NCBI GenBank assembly: GCA_041395385.1
Contig: JAWLAN010000015.1
Span: 71,957 to 135,956, forward strand
DNA: 64,000 nucleotides
Source of the DNA: JAJVHZ01 sp041395385
GTDB lineage: Bacteria > Pseudomonadota > Gammaproteobacteria > JAJPIJ01
Reading direction: 5' to 3'
The notes under the pieces are model-generated. The model saw only the letters and a list, made by a program, of their open reading frames with translations. It was not told where the DNA came from and made no database searches. Positions 59,403 through 64,000 of this stretch are shown here, piece by piece (position 1 is the stretch's first letter; every line of letters starts with the position of its first letter). The position numbers and the translations under genes are program-made.

Positions 59403-60254
59403 CTAGCTACGCTTGACCTCGATGTGGTCTATGAGGCGCGTCTTGCCGAGCCACGCGGCCGCGAGGATCACCAAGTCCCGATCGTCCCTGGCGGCCTGCC
59501 TGAGATCATCGGCGCGACATATCGCAACATACTGTGGATTGAATCCCGCGGCCGTCAACGCGACGGCAGCCTCGGATTCCAGCGCTGAGTAGTCGGCTCC
59601 CCCAGCCTCGAGTTGCTTCGCCAGCTCATTCAGCACTTCGTAGAGTCTCGGTGCGCGCATGCGCTCGTCGACATCAAGGTAATTGTTGCGGGAGGACAGG
59701 GCCAGTCCGTCGGCGTCGCGTACGGTCGGCACGCCGACGATCTCGATCGGGAACCGCAAGTCCGCGGCCATCCGCCTGACGAGCAGCAGCTGCTGAAAGT
59801 CCTTGTCTCCGAATACGGCATAGTCGGGCTGCACCAGGTTGAACAACTTGGCGACGACCGTCGCCACGCCGGTGAAATGGCCGGGCCGGAACTCGCCGCA
59901 GTAGATGCTCTCGAGAACGGGCACGTGCACGCGGGTCGTGTCGGCATAGCCGTTCGGATACATCTGGGCGACCGGCGGCATGAAAGCGACGTCCACGCCC
60001 GCCTCGGCGAGCATGCGCTGATCCGCCTCCGGAGTGCGCGGATAACGATCGAGGTCCTCGCCCGCCGCGAACTGCATCGGATTGACGAAGATGCTCACCA
60101 CGGTGCGCGAGGCCAGGGCACCGGCCCGCGCTACCAGCGCAAGGTGGCCGGCGTGCAGATTGCCCATCGTGGGCACCAGGGCTAGCGTGTCACCGGCGCG
60201 CCGCCATGAGGCAAGGACAGCGTGCAACTCATCGATGTCATCGATAGGCCTCAT
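59403..60254 (-). CDS. panC: Pantothenate synthetase
   Basis: The 283-residue ATP-dependent enzyme joins pantoate and beta-alanine. Motifs are LVPTMGNLHAGHLALV (HIGH-like), NPMQFAAGEDLDRYPRT, YAVFGDKDFQQLLLVRRMA and LSSRNNYLD. It is the last gene of the pcnB-folK-dNK-panB-panC operon, 27 bp after panB. It converges with the long coiled-coil gene. Confidence 0.97.
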   Translation of the reverse strand: MRPIDDIDELHAVLASWRRAGDTLALVPTMGNLHAGHLALVARAGALASRTVVSIFVNPMQFAAGEDLDRYPRTPEADQRMLAEAGVDVAFMPPVAQMYPNGYADTTRVHVPVLESIYCGEFRPGHFTGVATVVAKLFNLVQPDYAVFGDKDFQQLLLVRRMAADLRFPIEIVGVPTVRDADGLALSSRNNYLDVDERMRAPRLYEVLNELAKQLEAGGADYSALESEAAVALTAAGFNPQYVAICRADDLRQAARDDRDLVILAAAWLGKTRLIDHIEVKRS

Positions 60255-60281
60255 GAGCAGCAGTGATCGGCGCGCCGGCGG

Positions 60282-61094
60282 TCAATCGAAACCGTGCTCG
60301 TGGGCGGGGAAATCCCCTGCTTTCACCGCCTTTACGTAGCGCTCGATCGCCTCGGCGATGCTGCGGCCGCCCTGCATGAAATCGCGCGTGAAGCGGTGCG
60401 AGAACCCGATGCCGAGCATGTCGTGGAGCACGAGTATCTGACCGTCGCAGTCGCCGCCCGCGCCGATGCCGATGACCGGGATCGAGAGCGCGCGGGTGAT
60501 CTCCGCGGCGAGCGAACGCGGCACGCATTCCAGGAGCAGCATGACGGCCCCGGCATCCGCCAGGACGCGGGCGTCCTCGCGGATCTGCCGCGCCGACTCG
60601 GCATCGCGGCCCTGCACGCGATAGCCGCCCAGCCGGTGTATGGACTGCGGTTGCAGTCCGAGGTGCCCGCATACCGGGATGCCGCGCTCGGTCAGCAGTT
60701 GCACCGTACCCGCCACCCAGCCGCCGCCTTCCAGCTTCACCATCTGCGCGCGCCCTTCGCTCATGATGCGCGCCGCCGTGGACAGCGCCTGGTCCGGCTG
60801 CGCGTAACTCATGTACGGCATGTCCGTCATGAGCATCGCGCGGTCCACCCCGCGACGCACGTTGGCCGAGTGGTAGATCATGTCGTTGACCGTCACCGGC
60901 AGGGTGCTGTCGTGGCCCTGCATCACCATGCCGAGCGAATCGCCGACCAGGATGACCTCCACGCCCGCCTCGTCGAGCACGCGGGCGAAGGTGGCGTCGT
61001 AGGCGGTGAGGCAGGCAATCCGTTCGCCGTTGGCCTTCATGTCGCGCAGGTGCGTTATGGAGATCTTGTTGCGGACCGGCGGCTGCTGACTCAT
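60282..61094 (-). CDS. panB: 3-methyl-2-oxobutanoate hydroxymethyltransferase
   Basis: The 270-residue enzyme makes ketopantoate. Motifs are LTAYDATFARVLDEAGVEV, ILVGDSLGMVMQG and LECVPRSLAAEI and GIGAGGDCDGQILV. The ATG at 61094 is chosen because AGGAGG lies just before it and it overlaps the kinase stop by 4 bp; an earlier in-frame ATG at 61121 would add nine residues and lacks such a site. Confidence 0.97.
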   Translation of the reverse strand: MSQQPPVRNKISITHLRDMKANGERIACLTAYDATFARVLDEAGVEVILVGDSLGMVMQGHDSTLPVTVNDMIYHSANVRRGVDRAMLMTDMPYMSYAQPDQALSTAARIMSEGRAQMVKLEGGGWVAGTVQLLTERGIPVCGHLGLQPQSIHRLGGYRVQGRDAESARQIREDARVLADAGAVMLLLECVPRSLAAEITRALSIPVIGIGAGGDCDGQILVLHDMLGIGFSHRFTRDFMQGGRSIAEAIERYVKAVKAGDFPAHEHGFD

Positions 61095-61810
61095 GCCTGT
61101 TCCTCCTGGGAAGCGCGCCATGGTGCCTGGCCGCCCATCGCACCGGGTTGCTCGGGAGGCTGGTAGGCGCCGGCGCGCAGATTGACGAACTGCTTGCCCA
61201 CTGGGCCGTTTCGAACCATCGCCAGCAAGGCTTCGTACTCGCCCCGCCCGTCCGCGAGGTCGACGTCCGCGGCGTTGACTATCAACAGAGGCGATTGCGC
61301 GTAGTGATAGAAAAACTCCACGTAGGCATCCACGAGGCGCGTCAGGTAGGCAGAGGAAATGTTCTTCTCATAGTCGTGCCGGCGGCGTGCGATGCGTTCC
61401 TTCAACACCTCGACAGGGGCCTGCAGATAGATCACCAGATCGGGCGCCGGCGGTTCGATGGCGAGCTGCTGGTAAACCAGATTGTACAGGTTTAGCTCCT
61501 CGCTGGTGAGGTTGAGGCGCGCGAAGAGCCTGTCCTTTTCCATCATGAAGTCGGCGACCCGAGTGGGCCGGAACATGTCGCCTTGGCGCAGCGCCTGTGC
61601 CTGCTTCGCGCGCTGGAACAGGAAGGAGAGCTGCGTCGGCAGCGCGGTTCGCTCCGGATCCCTGTAGAACTGCTGCAGGAACGGGTTTTCCTCGGGCGCC
61701 TCCAGGAACAACTCCGAATCCAGGCTGCGGGCGAGCCGTTTCGCCAGCGTCGTCTTGCCGACTCCGATGGGCCCCTCCACGACGACGTAACCGGGTCGCC
61801 TCTCACTCAT
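61091..61810 (-). CDS. Deoxynucleoside kinase (dGK/dCK family)
   Basis: The 239-residue kinase has the P-loop VVVEGPIGVGKTTLAKRL (residues 9-26), the ERS-like FMMEKDRLFARLNL, and the LID region RIARRRHDYEKNI. It phosphorylates deoxynucleosides in nucleotide salvage; the preferred base cannot be told. Kinases of this type lie between folK and panB in several gammaproteobacteria. It overlaps folK by 8 bp and panB by 4 bp. Confidence 0.9.
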   Translation of the reverse strand: MSERRPGYVVVEGPIGVGKTTLAKRLARSLDSELFLEAPEENPFLQQFYRDPERTALPTQLSFLFQRAKQAQALRQGDMFRPTRVADFMMEKDRLFARLNLTSEELNLYNLVYQQLAIEPPAPDLVIYLQAPVEVLKERIARRRHDYEKNISSAYLTRLVDAYVEFFYHYAQSPLLIVNAADVDLADGRGEYEALLAMVRNGPVGKQFVNLRAGAYQPPEQPGAMGGQAPWRASQEEQA

Positions 61811-62303
61811 CGCCGTTCAGGCGCTCGATGCCGCCATCGGCAAGGCCCGAGGCGAGAGCGGCTACGCGGCCGCGCCCGGGGATCTCGAGATCGGGAGCGA
61901 TCTCCCGCAGCGGCAGCAGCACGAATGCGCGCTCCGCGATGCCCGGATGCGGCACGGTCAGCCGTCCCTCGGAGATGATCCCTTCGCCATACACCAGCAG
62001 ATCGAGGTCCAGTGTCCTCGGACCCCAGCGTGTGGCATTCCGGATGCGGCCGTGCGCGCGCTCCACTCCCATCAGCGCATCGAGCAGGGCAAGTGGCGTC
62101 AGTAACGTGTTCACGGCCGCCACGGCATTGATGTAGTCGGGCTGATCGGGGGGGCCCATGGGGTCCGATCTGTAGAGCGAGGATCGAGCGACCAGGCGCG
62201 TGTAGGGCAGGGCATCCAGCTCCGCAATCGCCGTGCGAACCTGCCGGCGCGGATCCTCCAGATTGCTGCCCAGACCGATGTAGGCCCGAACCGCGCCGCT
62301 CAT
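61803..62303 (-). CDS. folK: 2-amino-4-hydroxy-6-hydroxymethyldihydropteridine pyrophosphokinase
   Basis: The 166-residue enzyme starts at ATG 62303 (MSGAVRAYIGLGSNLEDP). It has the RWGPRTLDLDLLVYG metal and substrate motif and VPHPGIAERAFVLLPL. It transfers pyrophosphate in folate synthesis. It overlaps the pcnB stop by 4 bp; the longer frame up to 62558 is inside pcnB. Confidence 0.97.
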   Translation of the reverse strand: MSGAVRAYIGLGSNLEDPRRQVRTAIAELDALPYTRLVARSSLYRSDPMGPPDQPDYINAVAAVNTLLTPLALLDALMGVERAHGRIRNATRWGPRTLDLDLLVYGEGIISEGRLTVPHPGIAERAFVLLPLREIAPDLEIPGRGRVAALASGLADGGIERLNGDE

Positions 62304-63649
62304 GGCGTATGAGAGGCTCCGGCGCGCTTGCGCCGGCCGGGACGCCGCTTGCGGCGGCGCGGCTGTGAGGGCAGCTCGCTCAGCATCTGACTGCGGGCAT
62401 GCTCGTTCTCCTCCTGGAACCGCGTCCACCACTCGCAGCTCTCGGCGAGCGGCTCTCCGGCCTCGGCACGCAGCAGGAGGAAGTCGTACGCCGCGCGGAA
62501 GCGGGGATGGCCGAGCATGCGCAGCGCGGACTTCGGCGCCCGCTGCTCCAGACGCCATTGCAGCGACCAGATCTCGCGCGTCACCTGCGTGAAGCGCCGG
62601 GGAATGGCCACGCGCGCCGCCTGCCGCGAAACGACGTCGTCCTGCGCCATCTGCATGGCCATCAGAGGCGGATGCCCGTGACCCCGGTGGTACTGCTCCC
62701 GCTGCACCAACGGCGGCCAGAGCAGGGCCGCGAACAGGAACGCGGGGGTCACCGGCTTGTCCTCCGCAATGCGGTGGTCGGTGTTGGCCAGGGCCTGTGC
62801 GAGCAAGCGGCTCGCGTTGCCGTCGCCGCCTTCGGCGGCGAGCGCCGTGTCGACGTCCGGAAAAAGGTGCCCGAACAGCCGATAGTGCCGCAGCGCCTCG
62901 TAGGTCGGCAGGGCATGGGCGCCGAGAAACAGCTTCAGCACCTCCTCGAAGAGGCGGGCGGAAGGGATCTGCTCCAGGAGATGGCCGAGCTCGGTAATGG
63001 GGCGTTCGGTGTCCGGATGGATCGCGAGCCCCAGCTTCTGCGCGAACCGGATCGCTCTGAGCAGTCGCACGGGATCCTCGCGGTAGCGCGCGTAGGGGTC
63101 GCCGATCAGACGCAGCTGCCGAGCCTGGATGTCGGCCACGCCGCCCACGTAGTCGACGATCGAGAAATCCTCGATGTTGTAATAAAGGGCGTTGGCGGTG
63201 AAATCGCGCCTCCAGACGTCCTCCTCCACGCTGCTGCCATAGACGTTGTCGCGCAGGATACGGCCATCCTCCATCACCCGGTCGCCCTCGGCCTCGGCCT
63301 CATCACTGCTGCGAAAGGTGGCAACCTCGATGATCTCCGGTCCGAAATGCACGTGCGCCAGACGGAAGCGGCGGCCGATCAGGCGGCAATTCTTGAACAG
63401 CTCGCGAACCTGCTCGGGATGAGCGTTGGTCGCGATGTCGAAGTCCTTGGGCCTGCGCCCCAGCAGGAGGTCGCGCACGCTCCCACCGACCAGATAGGCC
63501 TGGTAGCCGGCATTCTTGAGCCGGTAGAGCACCTTCAGCGCGTACTCGGAGATCTGGGCTCGCGAGATGCAGTGCTCGGCGCGGGGGATGATGCGGGGCG
63601 CCGGGCGCAGAGGGACGACGTTGTCGCTGGTCAAGGTATGGTCTGTCAT
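62300..63649 (-). CDS. pcnB: Poly(A) polymerase PcnB
   Basis: The 449-residue nucleotidyltransferase adds poly(A) tails that promote RNA decay. It has YLVGGSVRDLLLGRRPKDFDIAT, the RRFRLAHVHFGPEIIEVATFR stretch typical of PcnB rather than CCA-adding enzymes, and a basic C-terminal tail. The start is the ATG at 63649 (MTDHTLTSD); the frame to 63802 runs into the tRNA-Glu leader. It begins the operon pcnB-folK-dNK-panB-panC. Confidence 0.95.
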   Translation of the reverse strand: MTDHTLTSDNVVPLRPAPRIIPRAEHCISRAQISEYALKVLYRLKNAGYQAYLVGGSVRDLLLGRRPKDFDIATNAHPEQVRELFKNCRLIGRRFRLAHVHFGPEIIEVATFRSSDEAEAEGDRVMEDGRILRDNVYGSSVEEDVWRRDFTANALYYNIEDFSIVDYVGGVADIQARQLRLIGDPYARYREDPVRLLRAIRFAQKLGLAIHPDTERPITELGHLLEQIPSARLFEEVLKLFLGAHALPTYEALRHYRLFGHLFPDVDTALAAEGGDGNASRLLAQALANTDHRIAEDKPVTPAFLFAALLWPPLVQREQYHRGHGHPPLMAMQMAQDDVVSRQAARVAIPRRFTQVTREIWSLQWRLEQRAPKSALRMLGHPRFRAAYDFLLLRAEAGEPLAESCEWWTRFQEENEHARSQMLSELPSQPRRRKRRPGRRKRAGASHTP

Positions 63650-63705
63650 TCGGGGGTGGTGTTTGTGTGGCGAGGGTGCGCGGCGTCGGCCGCTCGAAAA
63701 TTCCG

Positions 63706-63733
63706 TTGAGCGAAAGCGGCGGTTGACTATAAT
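63706..63733 (+). promoter_or_regulatory. Promoter of tRNA-Glu
   Basis: TTGAGC (63706-63711) and a perfect TATAAT (63728-63733) are spaced 16 bp, followed by a GC-rich discriminator typical of stable-RNA genes. It lies in the 114-bp gap to pcnB on the other strand. Confidence 0.85.
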
Positions 63734-63763
63734 ACCACCCCTTGCGGGCCCGGCCCCGCATCC

Positions 63764-63839
63764 GCTCCCTTCGTCTAGCGGCCCAGGACGTCGCCCTCTC
63801 ACGGCGAAAACAGGGGTTCGATTCCCCTAGGGAGCGCCA
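63764..63839 (+). tRNA. tRNA-Glu (anticodon CTC)
   Basis: The 76-nt cloverleaf has acceptor arms GCTCCCT and AGGGAGC, discriminator G and CCA. The anticodon stem TCGCC/GGCGA encloses loop CTCTCAC, which reads CTC. The T-loop TTCGATTCC is canonical. Confidence 0.97.
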
Positions 63840-63904
63840 ATAAAATCAATGCGTTGCCGTGCTGACGGTTCTGGCTTCGGTAACTTCTCGGCAACCGGCG
63901 ACAT

Positions 63905-63928
63905 AAAAAACCCCGCCGAAGCGGGGTT
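63905..63928 (-). terminator. Terminator of the gene entering from the right edge
   Basis: AACCCCGC (63909-63916) pairs with GCGGGGTT (63921-63928) with loop CGAA. On the minus strand the stem is followed by Ts (A-tract 63905-63910), so it ends the minus-strand gene that starts beyond 64000. Confidence 0.9.
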
Positions 63929-63953
63929 CTCTCAATCGATGGCGCCGTGCTCG

Positions 63954-64000
63954 TCAGGCGTCGATCTCTTCCAACAGCGTGACCACCCGTTGCGTTCCAT
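63954..64000 (-). CDS. C-terminal end of an unidentified protein
   Basis: Reading on the minus strand from the right edge gives a frame ending TQRVVTLLEEIDA-stop at 63954-63956, just before a minus-strand terminator. Only about 15 codons are present, too few to identify the protein. Confidence 0.55.
   Translation of the reverse strand, partial: GTQRVVTLLEEIDA

Overview
The window is GC-rich, densely coding chromosomal DNA from a gammaproteobacterium. The main evidence is gene order. From about 2.4 to 28.7 kb it carries SPOR protein-argS-priA-mrcA-pilMNOPQ-aroK-aroB-dgt-damX-gltB-gltD-hemE. From 46.7 to 55.1 kb it carries gshB-tonB-algH-ruvX-pyrR-pyrB-pyrC'. From memory these closely follow Pseudomonas-type arrangements, but no species can be named from sequence alone. 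Type IV pilus, secretin, TonB, lipoprotein and peptidoglycan genes show a Gram-negative envelope.

Layout. 0-2.4 kb: a metallo-beta-lactamase-fold hydrolase cut by the left edge, a receiver-only response regulator, tRNA-Gly(CCC) and an HD-domain protein. 2.4-15.5 kb: argS, priA, mrcA, then the divergent pilMNOPQ operon ending in a strong terminator. 15.54-16.86 kb: a decayed ISL3-type insertion sequence, with 19/22 inverted repeats and an exact 8-bp target duplication, sitting in the T-tract of the pilQ terminator. 17-28.7 kb: shikimate enzymes, dNTP hydrolase, DamX-like protein, glutamate synthase and hemE. 28.7-35 kb: the minus-strand operon miaB-phoH-ybeY-corC-lnt-srkA. 35-41 kb: small envelope proteins, folM-zinc protease-rimK, a cold-shock protein, ttcA and a VTT membrane protein. 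41-46.6 kb: rep helicase, a degenerate cyclic-nucleotide-fold protein and a patch of little-known exported proteins (His/Tyr-rich, Tat-FecR, beta-barrel). 46.7-55.1 kb: the pyrimidine/envelope operon, interrupted by an opposite-strand TonB-dependent receptor resembling PqqU/YncD. 55.2-59.4 kb: hemC, a YdcH-like protein and a 948-residue protein combining two cNMP folds, a rhodanese and a very long coiled coil. 59.4-64 kb: operon pcnB-folK-dNK-panB-panC, tRNA-Glu(CTC), and the C-terminal end of an unidentified gene.

Most of the window is core housekeeping. The parts most worth a second look are the cNMP/rhodanese/coiled-coil protein, the PqqU-like receptor placed beside a tonB gene inside a conserved operon, the IS that rebuilt the terminator it entered, the catalytically dead dihydroorotase, and several dyad-rich regulatory regions. 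I did not see a complete undescribed defence or biosynthetic system.
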